From Paracoccus acridae (GTDB taxonomy: Bacteria > Pseudomonadota > Alphaproteobacteria > Rhodobacterales > Rhodobacteraceae): a stretch of DNA of 35,336 nt. The stretch is taken from assembly GCF_014642735.1 (NCBI RefSeq), contig NZ_BMIV01000022.1, positions 1-35,336 on the forward strand, in the 5' to 3' direction. The translations under genes were made by a program, and so were the position numbers. Below the pieces are notes generated by a model. It had not been told where the DNA came from, did no database searches, and was given only the letters and a program-made list of their open reading frames with translations. Within the stretch, counting starts at the first letter, position 1. Each line of letters starts with the position of its first letter. Shown piece after piece: positions 7,649 through 15,625 of this stretch.

Positions 7649-9156
7649 TGCGCCACGCCACGCCGCCCGTCCTGATCGCCCTGATCGGCCTTGCCTGCGC
7701 GGTCCTGCTGGCCGCGCCCGGCCGCACGATCACAAGCGCCTTCATGAACGACGTGCTGATATTCCTCGACGGCGCCCATCGGATCCATTGGGGGCAGGTG
7801 CCCAACCGCGATTTCCACACCGCGCTGGGGCCGCTGGTCTATCTGATCCCGGCCGCAGGCTATTGGATCACCGGCAATCTGGGCGGCGCCCTGCCGGTGG
7901 GCATGGCCCTGCTGATCCTGATCTTCACCCCCATTGCGATCCATGTGCTGGAATCCCGGCTGCGGCCCGTCCTGGCGGTGCCGTTCGGCGCCTTCCTGAT
8001 CCTGCTGCTTGCGGTGCCGATGAACCTGGGCGACCGGATCGGCGCGCTGTCCTTTGCCATGTTCTACAACCGGATCGGCTGGGCGGGGCTGGGGCTGCTG
8101 GTGGTCATGTATCTGCCACCCCTGGCGGCCCGGCCCTGGCAGGAAGGGCGGGACGTGCTGTGCGCCTCGGCCCTGACGCTGATCCAGCTTTACACCAAGC
8201 TTACCTATGGCGCGGTCGCGCTGGCCTTTCTGGTCTTCCTGTTGATCGTTCCGGGGCAAAGGCGGCGGGCGGCGCTGTCGCTTGTGCTGGTGATCGCCAC
8301 GGCGGCGGTGGTCGAGGTCTTCTGGCGCGGCACGGCCAGCCATCTTGCCGACCTGATGGAAACCGCAAGGATCAGCGGCGGGCGCGGCCTTGCGGCGCTG
8401 ATCGGCCCGGTCTTTCGGAACTTCGCGGACCTGACGGTCCTTGCCCTGATCGCAGGGATCGCTTTGTGGCAAAGGGGATCGGCATGGGACGCGGTCTTCT
8501 ATGTGGCCAGCGCTGCCACAGGGCTGCTGATCGTAAGCCAGAACGCGCATAACTGGGGCATTGCCACCATCTATGCCGGATCGGTCGTGGCCGCCCAAAG
8601 GATCATGGCCGCCGACGGTTCCATGGCAAGGGCAGTGCCGCTGGCGCTGCTGGCCTTCATGCTGCCGCCGACGCTCTACCATGCCTCGGCGCTTGTCCTG
8701 CACAGTGGGCTTGCCATGGCGAATGCCGGCACGCCGCTGGGGCTGCCGGCCTTTCAGGGCGTGCGCTATACAAGGCTGTGGTCGGCGGGCGATCGCGGCT
8801 TTTCGCGCCGCTATGTGGACAGCTTCCAAGGGGGCGGCGCTGCGCTGGCAGGCCTGGGGCAGGGCATCGGCCCCGTCGCCACGCTGGACTTCGCGAACCC
8901 GTTTTCGGCGGGCCTTGGCCTGCGCCCGCCCAAGGGGGACAATGCCTGGCTGCACTGGAACCGCAATGTCAGCCGCGACCACCACCTGCCGCCCGAACAG
9001 TTTTACCGTGACGTGAAGATCATCATGGAGCCGAAGATCGGCATCAACAGCGTCCAGTTGCACAGCATCTATGGACCCTTCATCGACCGGCATTTCACCC
9101 CTGTCCGGGAAACGGACGAATGGACGATCCACATCCGCCGGGAAGCTGGCGAATGA
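7645..9156 (+). CDS. Polytopic membrane protein, GT-C-like, paralogue 2 of 3 (candidate arabinosyltransferase)
   Basis: This 503-residue protein shares architecture and motifs with its two neighbours. The first loop reads NDVLIFLDGAHRIHWGQVP then NRDFHTALGPLVY. Conserved blocks PMNLGDRIGALSFAMFYNRI, YTKLTYGAVALAFLVF and WRGTASHL follow within the membrane part. The C-terminal extracytoplasmic domain contains LRPPKGDNAWLHWNRN and DHHLPPEQFY. Acidic residues in the first loop are where GT-C enzymes keep the catalytic Asp/Glu. The gene starts in an ATGATG sequence overlapping the previous stop; ATG at 7645 or 7648 are both possible. The identity between paralogues 2 and 3 looks higher than either to paralogue 1. 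I infer transfer of a lipid-linked pentose, but no direct sequence match to the Emb or Aft families is apparent. Confidence 0.75.
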   Translation: MMRHATPPVLIALIGLACAVLLAAPGRTITSAFMNDVLIFLDGAHRIHWGQVPNRDFHTALGPLVYLIPAAGYWITGNLGGALPVGMALLILIFTPIAIHVLESRLRPVLAVPFGAFLILLLAVPMNLGDRIGALSFAMFYNRIGWAGLGLLVVMYLPPLAARPWQEGRDVLCASALTLIQLYTKLTYGAVALAFLVFLLIVPGQRRRAALSLVLVIATAAVVEVFWRGTASHLADLMETARISGGRGLAALIGPVFRNFADLTVLALIAGIALWQRGSAWDAVFYVASAATGLLIVSQNAHNWGIATIYAGSVVAAQRIMAADGSMARAVPLALLAFMLPPTLYHASALVLHSGLAMANAGTPLGLPAFQGVRYTRLWSAGDRGFSRRYVDSFQGGGAALAGLGQGIGPVATLDFANPFSAGLGLRPPKGDNAWLHWNRNVSRDHHLPPEQFYRDVKIIMEPKIGINSVQLHSIYGPFIDRHFTPVRETDEWTIHIRREAGE

Positions 9157-10763
9157 GGGTCGTGGAAACCAGACGTCCGTTCCGGCTGCCGGCGCATCTG
9201 CCGCAAGGCCGCATCATCGTCGCGGCGGGCCTGCTGATCGGCCTTGTCCTGGCGATCCCCGGCCAGACCGTGACCACAAAATACGTCAACGACATCTTCA
9301 TCTTCCTGGACGGGGCCTATCGGATCCAGACGGGTCAGGTGCCGAATGTCGATTTCCGTTCCTCGCTGGGACCGCTGGCCTATTACATCCCGGCGGCGGG
9401 TCATGGCTTGGGCGGCAGCCTTGGGGCAGCGATGCCCGTCGGCATGGCCTTGGTGACGTTCCTTGTTGCCCTTGTGGCAGCGCATGTGATCGCCACCCGG
9501 ATGCGTCCTGCGCTTGGCCTGCCGCTGGCGCTTTATCTTCTGCTGATCGTCGCCGTGCCGATGAATCCGGGCGAGGGGGTGCGCGAACTGTCCTTCGCCA
9601 TGTTCTATAATCGTATCGGCTGGGCTGCCCTGGGATTGCTGCTGGTGATGTATCTGCAGCCCTGCTTGCCACGGCGCGGGCAGATGACGGCGGATGCCCT
9701 TTGCGCCAGCCTGCTGACGCTGCTGATGCTGTATCTGAAGATCAGCTATGGCCTTGTCTGCATCGCCTTCCTGATCTTCATGCTGACCGACCGTCGGCAA
9801 TGGCCCTGGGCCCTGGGCGCACTGGCACTGACCGTCGCGGCGGGGCTGTCGATCGAGCTTGCCTGGGGCGGCACTGCCAGCCACATCGCCGACCTGCGGC
9901 TGGCAAGCGCCGTCAGCGGCGATTTTCCCACCTTTCGCGTCCTGGTGACCGAGGTGCAGCGCAACCTGCCGGACATCGCCATCTTCGGCATTTTCGCGGG
10001 TTTGCTTCTGTCCAAAAGGCCCGGCATCCGCGACATTCTGTTCCTGGCCGCCTGCGCGGTGACCGGCCTTCTGCTGATCGAGCAGAACTTCCAGATCACC
10101 GGCATTCTCACCCTCGGCGCGGGCGCCGCTGTCGCAGCCGAAGCAAGCCTGCGTGCCGGCCCTGCTGCCAGGCCGGGTATTCCCCTTCTGCTGCTGGCCT
10201 TTCTGGCCCCGGCGATCCTGCATTTCACGATCGCCCTTGGCCTGCACACGACCCTTGGCCTTGCGCGTCAGGGAAAGGCGTTTTCGCTGCCGAACTATTC
10301 GGACATCAGGCTTGTCCGGTTATGGACGGATGGGGCTTACCCGGTCTTCCAACGCTATGACGACAGCCTGCGCGACGGCGCGGCGGCCTTGGCGCGGCTT
10401 GGCGATCCCGGACGCGTGCTGGTGCTGGATTTCGTCGGACCCTTTACCGCCGGAATGGGGCTTCAGCCACCAAAGGGCGACAGCACCTGGCACCACTGGG
10501 GCCGCACGGTCAATGCCGACCATCATCTGCCCCCGGACGAGTTCTTCGCCGATGCCCGGATCGTCATGGACCCAAAATCCCCCATCGAGCCCTGGACGAC
10601 GCGTGGCCTTCGCGAGGTTTATGGCGCGGCCCTGGACGAACGATATGTGCTGGCTGTGGAAACCGGGTTCTGGCGCATCTACCTGGCCAGGGACGGCGAC
10701 CTCAACCTGTCCCCGTCGGGCAGCATCACCACGGCCATGCACAGCACCACCGCCCAGCCATAG
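9153..10763 (+). CDS. Polytopic membrane protein, GT-C-like, paralogue 3 of 3 (candidate arabinosyltransferase)
   Basis: The start is the ATG at 9153, which overlaps the previous stop as ATGA; a longer in-frame opening from 9120 lies inside paralogue 2 and is unlikely. The 536-residue protein has a short basic N-terminus, then PGQTVTTKYVNDIFIFLDGA and RIQTGQVPNVDFRSSLGPL, the same first-loop signature as its neighbours. PMNPGEGVRELSFAMFYNRI, YLKISYG and WGGTASHIADL are also shared. The C-terminal domain has LQPPKGDSTWHHWGR and DHHLPPDEFF. Its end runs about 25 residues past the paralogues (LNLSPSGSITTAMHSTTAQP) and overlaps the convergent GT87 gene by 85 bases, suggesting the tail was gained by stop-codon loss or gene apposition. 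Confidence 0.75.
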   Translation: MRVVETRRPFRLPAHLPQGRIIVAAGLLIGLVLAIPGQTVTTKYVNDIFIFLDGAYRIQTGQVPNVDFRSSLGPLAYYIPAAGHGLGGSLGAAMPVGMALVTFLVALVAAHVIATRMRPALGLPLALYLLLIVAVPMNPGEGVRELSFAMFYNRIGWAALGLLLVMYLQPCLPRRGQMTADALCASLLTLLMLYLKISYGLVCIAFLIFMLTDRRQWPWALGALALTVAAGLSIELAWGGTASHIADLRLASAVSGDFPTFRVLVTEVQRNLPDIAIFGIFAGLLLSKRPGIRDILFLAACAVTGLLLIEQNFQITGILTLGAGAAVAAEASLRAGPAARPGIPLLLLAFLAPAILHFTIALGLHTTLGLARQGKAFSLPNYSDIRLVRLWTDGAYPVFQRYDDSLRDGAAALARLGDPGRVLVLDFVGPFTAGMGLQPPKGDSTWHHWGRTVNADHHLPPDEFFADARIVMDPKSPIEPWTTRGLREVYGAALDERYVLAVETGFWRIYLARDGDLNLSPSGSITTAMHSTTAQP

Positions 10764-11860
10764 ACGGATCCCAGCGTCAGCTGCACCCAGTCCGCGCTTC
10801 CGAACTGGCTGATCACGAAGGGCACCGGCACGACAAGCAGCCCGCCCACCACCCACATCATCCGCCGGTGCCAGTGATGCAGCAGCACCGGCAGAAGAAA
10901 CAGCGTGTAATGGATCCAGCCAAGCGGAGAGGCCAGGACCGACGCCACCAGGGCCGCGCCGCCGGCCGCAACGATGCCCGGACGCCGCAGGAATGCCCAG
11001 GCGGCCAGGCCCAGCAACAGGCCAAGGCTCAGCACCATGCCCGCCTGGGGGATCCCCGCACGGGCGGCAAGGCCCGACAACGAGGCATTGGTGAGGAAGA
11101 AGGCCCGTTCGCCGTCCGAGGCGACCAGGCGCAACCATTGGTGATAAACCTCTGGTCCCAGCACCATCATCGGGACCAGGCTTACCACCGTCGCCACCAC
11201 CAAGCTGATCAGCGCGGGCTGGCGGTGCCCTGACAGGAACAAAAGCACCGGCCAGACAAGGAAGTTCGGCTTCATGGACACCACAAGGCCGACAAGGATG
11301 CCCGCCCAGACAAGCTGACCCCGTTCCAGAAGCAGCCAAGCGCCAACGGCCATGAGCAAAAGCGGCAGATAGATCTGTCCCAGGAACAGGGTGTCCCAGA
11401 ATCCCGCAAGTCCAAAGGCCCAGATGGCGATCAGCAGCCCTTCAATCCCCTTTCCATAGCGCCGGACCAGCAGGACCACCGTGACGGCATAGCAGGCAAC
11501 CGAAATCCACAGCCAGACCCGCAGCGAAACCTCGGGCGGGGCCAGGTCGAACATTTGAAACAGCAGCGCGGAAATCGGCGGGTTGAGGTTCGGGTTCCAG
11601 GCCTCGAACCCGGGCAGCACGACATGCGGGGTCAGCGGATAGATGCCATAGGGGTCCAGGCCCTCTGCCGCCGCCCGGCCCGAGGCTATAAAGGCGCCAA
11701 AGTCCCAAAGCCCATGCGGCGATGCGACCCGTCCGAATTCCTGGGCCATGGACCAGATCGAGGCCAGCGCGAGCAGCACCATCACAAGGCTGCGAAGCGG
11801 ATCGGCTGGATTGCGTTCTTGCATGACTCCCCCGGTTTTCGGGACCGCATGATGCGGCAC
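10679..11860 (-). CDS. GT87-type (DUF2029) membrane glycosyltransferase
   Basis: This protein of up to 393 residues has about ten membrane segments. Its first extracytoplasmic loop has the GT87 pattern: LWDFGAFIASGRAAAEGLDP then YGIYPL, and later WNPNLNPPISALLF (GxDPY and NPP motifs). QIYLPLLLM and SMKPNFLVWP (the MKPN/KPxP block) and SPLGWIHY also match. GT87 members use polyprenyl-phosphate-linked sugars in the periplasm; mycobacterial PimE and AftC are examples. That makes it a plausible further user of the lipid-linked pentose made by the opposite operon, with which it converges and overlaps by 85 bases. The start may be GTG at 11860 (AAGGGG upstream) or ATG at 11824. It lies 8 bases downstream of a membrane miniprotein gene. 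Confidence 0.8.
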   Translation of the reverse strand: MPHHAVPKTGGVMQERNPADPLRSLVMVLLALASIWSMAQEFGRVASPHGLWDFGAFIASGRAAAEGLDPYGIYPLTPHVVLPGFEAWNPNLNPPISALLFQMFDLAPPEVSLRVWLWISVACYAVTVVLLVRRYGKGIEGLLIAIWAFGLAGFWDTLFLGQIYLPLLLMAVGAWLLLERGQLVWAGILVGLVVSMKPNFLVWPVLLFLSGHRQPALISLVVATVVSLVPMMVLGPEVYHQWLRLVASDGERAFFLTNASLSGLAARAGIPQAGMVLSLGLLLGLAAWAFLRRPGIVAAGGAALVASVLASPLGWIHYTLFLLPVLLHHWHRRMMWVVGGLLVVPVPFVISQFGSADWVQLTLGSVYGWAVVLCMAVVMLPDGDRLRSPSLAR

Positions 11861-11868
11861 GGTTCCCC

Positions 11869-12006
11869 TTAGTCCGCCACAAGGGAATGTGGAGGCGGGG
11901 AACCACTATCGGCCCCTTCGGCTTCAGGCCTGCTGTTGGCGATCATGACAAGCAGAAGCCCGGACAGGACCAGAAGAAGAACGATCCAGATGACGCGGTT
12001 TCGCAT
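11869..12006 (-). CDS. 45-residue single-pass membrane miniprotein
   Basis: An ATG at 12004-12006 with GAGG about nine bases upstream opens a 45-codon frame ending TAA at 11869-11871. The protein has a basic start (MRNRVIW), one strongly hydrophobic segment rich in Leu and Val (about residues 5-23), then an acidic, Pro/Ser-rich periplasmic or cytoplasmic tail (PEAEGADSGSPPPHS). It sits 36 bases downstream of the glucose dehydrogenase stop and 8 bases upstream of the GT87 gene, all on the same strand, so the three are probably cotranscribed. No family is recognised. Composition and ribosome-binding site support a real gene; it could be a small subunit or regulator of either neighbour. Confidence 0.55.
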   Translation of the reverse strand: MRNRVIWIVLLLVLSGLLLVMIANSRPEAEGADSGSPPPHSLVAD

Positions 12007-12042
12007 GGTTCAGAACCTCATGTATCTGGGACGTGATACCCA

Positions 12043-14430
12043 TCAGGATGGGTTGGGAAGGGCATAGGCCAGGATGTAATCGCCGGGATCGGTCCCGACC
12101 GAACCATGGCCGCCGGCGACCATCACCAGATATTGCTTCCCATCCTGTTCATAGGTCATCGGGGTCGATTGGCCACCTGCGGGAAGACGGGTCCGCCAGA
12201 TCTCCTCGCCCGTGGTCAGGTCATAGCCGCGCAGATAGTTGTCCACGCTGGCCGCAAGAAAGGCTACGCCGCCCGCCGTGATGATCGGACCGCCGATCCC
12301 CGGCACCCCAAGTTCGAAGGGCAAGGGCAGGGGGGTCATGTCGCGCACGGTGCCGTTCTTGTGCATCCAGGCGATTTCACCCGTGCGCAGATCAGCCCCG
12401 GCGACATATCCCCAAGGCGGGGCGGAGCAGGGCACCTGAAGCGGCCCCAGGAATGGCCCCATCACGACGCCATAAGGTGCGCCCTCGTTGCGGTTCAAAC
12501 CCTGCTCGCTGGCGGTTTCGCCTTCGGTTGGTTCGGGGATCTGGTCGCGCGGCACAAGGCGCGAGGTGAAAGGCAGATAGGTCGGCATCCCGAACATCAC
12601 CTGCCGCACTGGATCCACGGCCACCGACCCCCAGTTGAAGACGCCGAAGTTTCCGGGGTGAACGATGGTCCCCTTGATCGACGGGGGCGTGTAGCGGCCT
12701 TCGTAGTTCAGCCGGTGCAGCTGGATGCGGCAGACCAGTTGGTCCAGCATCGTGATGCCCCACATGTCGGCGCCCGTAAGTGGATCGGGCATGAAGGACA
12801 GGGCCGACTGCGGCTGCGTGGGGGCGGTGAAATCCTCGGGGATTGCGCCGCCCGGGGCGGGAGCTTCGGTCACCTCCAGCAGGGGTTCGCCAGTCTGGCG
12901 ATGCAGGACATAGATGTCGCCCTGCTTGGTGGGCTGCACCAAGGCGGGGACAGTCCGGCCGTCGTCCTGGGTTAGATCAACCAGCACCGGCTGCGCAGGC
13001 ACATCCATGTCCCACAGGTCGTGATGCACGGTTTGGAACACCCATTCGCGTTGCCCCGTCGCGACATTCAGCGCCACGACCGATGAGGAATGTTCCTCGA
13101 CGGCAGGGCTGCGGCCCATCCCCAACTGATCGGGAACCTGGTTTCCAAGCGGGATATAGACCAGGCCCAGTTCTTCATCGACCGAGAAGACAGACCAGCT
13201 GTTGGGCGAGTTTGCGGTATAAGTCTCGCCTGCGGCGATGTCGATCGGCTCGGTTTCAGTGGGATTGCCCGAATCCCAGTTCCAGACCAACTCGCCCGTG
13301 TCGATATCAAAGGCGCGGATCACGCCCGACTGCGAATAGATCGAGAAGTTGTCGTTGACCGCCCCGCCAATGATGATCAGCCCGGCAACGGCCACCGGGG
13401 GCGAAGTCGAATAATAATAACCCGCCGGGTTGTAGGGCATCCCGGCCTCCAGATGCAGCTCTCCGTTATCGGCAAAGAAGGTGCAGCGTTCCCCGGTTTC
13501 GGCGTCCAGGGCAATCAGCCGCGCATCCGCCGTGGGCATGTAAACGCGCCGCGCACACAGACCTGTTGCAGCATCGTCGCCCGGTACAGGATCGCCCGCC
13601 GGAGCTTCCCAATAGGTCACGCCGCGGCAGGTCTGATGCTGGCGGTCGGGGTTCAGGCCGGAATTGGCATCGTAACGCCAGCGTTCCTGCCCCGTCGCGG
13701 CATCCAGGGCGATGGCAATGTTGTGGGGCGTGCAGACATAAAGCATCTCGCCCACCTTCAGCGGCGTTACCTGATAGGTCGTTTCGGTAACATCCTGGGG
13801 CAGCTTCACGTCGCCCGTTTGATAGGTCCAGGCCAACTCAAGCTGCTGCACATTGGCCGGGGTGATCTGCCTCAAGGGCGAATAACGCTGGCCATAGTTG
13901 GTGCGGCCGTATTGGCGCCATTCATCATCCCCAAAGTTGGCGCCTGTCGCCGGCTCGTCGATCAAGGCCTGTTCCGGCAGGGATCCCGACAGATCATGGG
14001 GATCCTGGAACATCGCATAAAGCGCAACCGCAATGCAGACGACCGTGGCCGCAGCCACCGGCAAGGCAGGCAAACGGGGCCGTGCGGGATCCCCTCCGGC
14101 ATTCCGCCGACCTTGGTTTCGCCCCTCGGCCCGCCTGACCGAGGGCAGCAGAAGCCACAGCCCCAAAAGAACGATGATTCCCCCGCGCGGAGCAAGTTGC
14201 CACCAATCGAACCCGACCTCCCACAGGGCCCAAGCCAGGGTGCCCAGCATCAGCGCCGCATAGACCCACATGGCAAGCGGTTTGCGCGCCCGGATCAAGA
14301 GGGCACAGCCAAGAAGCGTCAGCCCTGCGACCAGGTAATACCAACTGCCCCCAAGCATCACGAGCCACGCACCGCCACTTGCAAGAGCCAGTCCCAGCAG
14401 CCCGAATACAAGGGTTGTCAGCATCACCAT
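12043..14430 (-). CDS. gcd: Membrane-bound PQQ-dependent glucose dehydrogenase
   Basis: This 795-residue quinoprotein oxidises glucose or other aldoses to the lactone in the periplasm and passes electrons to ubiquinone. The first 140 residues form five membrane segments, the quinone-binding anchor of mGDH. The rest is an eight-bladed PQQ beta-propeller with W-motif repeats such as ALDAATGQERWRYD, AFDIDTGELVWNWD and ALNVATGQREWVFQ. RQHQTCRGVTYWEA contains the His equivalent to E. coli His262, and HHDLWDMDVPAQPVL the expected catalytic Asp. The length matches the E. coli enzyme (796). It is the first gene of a probable minus-strand unit with the miniprotein and GT87. PQQ biosynthesis genes are not in the window. 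Confidence 0.93.
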   Translation of the reverse strand: MVMLTTLVFGLLGLALASGGAWLVMLGGSWYYLVAGLTLLGCALLIRARKPLAMWVYAALMLGTLAWALWEVGFDWWQLAPRGGIIVLLGLWLLLPSVRRAEGRNQGRRNAGGDPARPRLPALPVAAATVVCIAVALYAMFQDPHDLSGSLPEQALIDEPATGANFGDDEWRQYGRTNYGQRYSPLRQITPANVQQLELAWTYQTGDVKLPQDVTETTYQVTPLKVGEMLYVCTPHNIAIALDAATGQERWRYDANSGLNPDRQHQTCRGVTYWEAPAGDPVPGDDAATGLCARRVYMPTADARLIALDAETGERCTFFADNGELHLEAGMPYNPAGYYYSTSPPVAVAGLIIIGGAVNDNFSIYSQSGVIRAFDIDTGELVWNWDSGNPTETEPIDIAAGETYTANSPNSWSVFSVDEELGLVYIPLGNQVPDQLGMGRSPAVEEHSSSVVALNVATGQREWVFQTVHHDLWDMDVPAQPVLVDLTQDDGRTVPALVQPTKQGDIYVLHRQTGEPLLEVTEAPAPGGAIPEDFTAPTQPQSALSFMPDPLTGADMWGITMLDQLVCRIQLHRLNYEGRYTPPSIKGTIVHPGNFGVFNWGSVAVDPVRQVMFGMPTYLPFTSRLVPRDQIPEPTEGETASEQGLNRNEGAPYGVVMGPFLGPLQVPCSAPPWGYVAGADLRTGEIAWMHKNGTVRDMTPLPLPFELGVPGIGGPIITAGGVAFLAASVDNYLRGYDLTTGEEIWRTRLPAGGQSTPMTYEQDGKQYLVMVAGGHGSVGTDPGDYILAYALPNPS

Positions 14431-14502
14431 CGTCTTGTCCCGCCACGGTATTGAGACCTGTGAGTGGCAACCGATGTAGCCTGCAATTGTTCCTGAAGGA
14501 TT

Positions 14503-14832
14503 TTGTCCATGGGGGTTGGAAGGGCTAAGCCTGGCCAGCGACGGTTCTGTCCCCGACAGACCGGCAAGCGACAGCTTTTGCTTGCCACAACTGCATCATC
14601 TGGTTTCGTTGCCCAGCCCAGGCACCATTCCGGACAGGACGACTTGGACCTGACGACGGATAATCACGGCAAAGTCTTGGTCCGGGCGGGCAAATACTTG
14701 TCTAAGAACCCTTATGCCGACGTTGAGGTGCGTGGAAACGGCACCGGCTTGTTCTATGAACGCGACTATCAATCTGAAGCCGGCCGCCTGACGGACACTC
14801 TCAGCTTTCGTTGGCAGCAGCATCTGATGTGA
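14503..14832 (+). other. Possible hypothetical gene or gene fragment in a gene-poor stretch
   Basis: The 780 bases between the glucose dehydrogenase start and the CoA-ligase pseudogene hold little. The best candidate is a plus-strand frame ending TGA at 14830-14832. From about 14640 its codons end mainly in G or C and its translation looks protein-like (TTDNHGKVLVRAGKYLSKNP, then VRGNGTGLFYERDYQ). The proposed start (TTG at 14503) and first 45 residues are less convincing. The opposite strand is also open but uses AGA and ATA codons, which are rare here. No family recognised; possibly the 3' remnant of a larger gene. The rest of the gap (14850-15210) shows nothing I can support. Confidence 0.25.
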
Positions 14833-15209
14833 TAAAGGGGTTGGACTTGGACATTCATATTCTTCGGCTGCGTAGCAGTGGACAAAAAGCTGAAAGCATG
14901 TCGCACAAGCAAGCCGCAGGGCAATAGAATGGGCAATTGCACGGCAAAAAGTTATTGCCGGGGTTCGTTCCCCAAAAGATCAGATCCACAACACCCGACA
15001 GGCGCCTAGCGCTACTCGGAAGATTGGCAGAGGTCGTTGCAGGAGATGGCAGGGGGTCAAGCCTGTCCTGTCTTGCTCGGGCTTCCTGAAAGCGGACGTT
15101 CATCATCTCGACAGATCATCTGACAGACATGTTGGCGAAATTCGTCCGAGGACGCTGCGGCTGGTGCAAGCCCGCATGTTCTGCTGTCGATTGGAAGATT
15201 TTCGGCGAC

Positions 15210-15550
15210 TTACAAGTGAGCCCAGGTGTCGGCTGTAATCGAGAAGTAGATCTCGTGTTCGGCGGGACACCGGCCTCGAAGGTGGCGCCGTCAGCCATGG
15301 CGGTGCTTTGGCGGAATACAGCCGCACCTTGTCCGCAAGGGTCATGCGCAGGTCGCGCGCCTTGCCGATCAGCCCTGCCTTTCGCTTCTTGCCGACGCCA
15401 CCGAAAGACCGGATTGATGAACGGCAAACCATGACGGTCGATCATGGCCTGGATCTGGTCCCCGGACCCGTCGGGCCCAAGCACTTCGGTGGCGGGAAAG
15501 CCGACATGGGCCAGCAGCGGCGCACCCGTGAGCATTCCGGTCACCTCCAT
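15210..15550 (-). pseudogene. Frameshifted N-terminal remnant of an ATP-grasp acyl-CoA (citryl/succinyl-CoA-type) ligase
   Basis: An ATG at 15548-15550 follows an excellent ribosome-binding site (AAAGGAGGA). The frame begins MEVTGMLTGAPLLAHVGFPA then TEVLGPDGSGDQIQAMIDRH and FINPVF, the ATP-grasp start seen in ATP-citrate-lyase/succinyl-CoA-ligase-like proteins. It then continues in a second frame (GGVGKKRKAGLIGKARDL), returns to the first (DGATFEAGVP), and finishes in a third (EIYFSITADTWAHL, stop TAA at 15210-15212). At least three frameshifts and loss of the remaining C-terminus make it a pseudogene of about 110 codons. Such genes commonly accompany tricarboxylate transporters, so it was probably the CoA-activating enzyme for the substrate imported by the adjacent transporter. 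Confidence 0.65.
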
Positions 15551-15595
15551 CGAGGTTCCTCCTTTGGATCTTGAATGTTGGGAAGGCCAAAAGAA

Positions 15596-15619
15596 AAACG
15601 CGGCCCGATGGCCGCGTTT
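15596..15619 (-). terminator. Rho-independent terminator after tctA
   Basis: A perfect ten-base stem (AAACGCGGCC / GGCCGCGTTT) with a four-base loop lies seven bases downstream of the tctA stop. On the minus strand it is followed by a T-rich run (TTCTTTTGG). It separates the transporter operon from the CoA-ligase pseudogene. Confidence 0.85.
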
Positions 15620-15625
15620 CAAGGA

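Noticed and set aside
14955..14985. GGGGTTCGTTCCCC, resembling a tRNA T-arm
   Set aside because: No anticodon arm or acceptor stem can be drawn at the right distances; it is an isolated hairpin.
14855..15106. An 83-codon minus-strand frame with a Cys/Pro-rich end
   Set aside because: No ribosome-binding site, no recognised family, and composition unlike real genes in the window.
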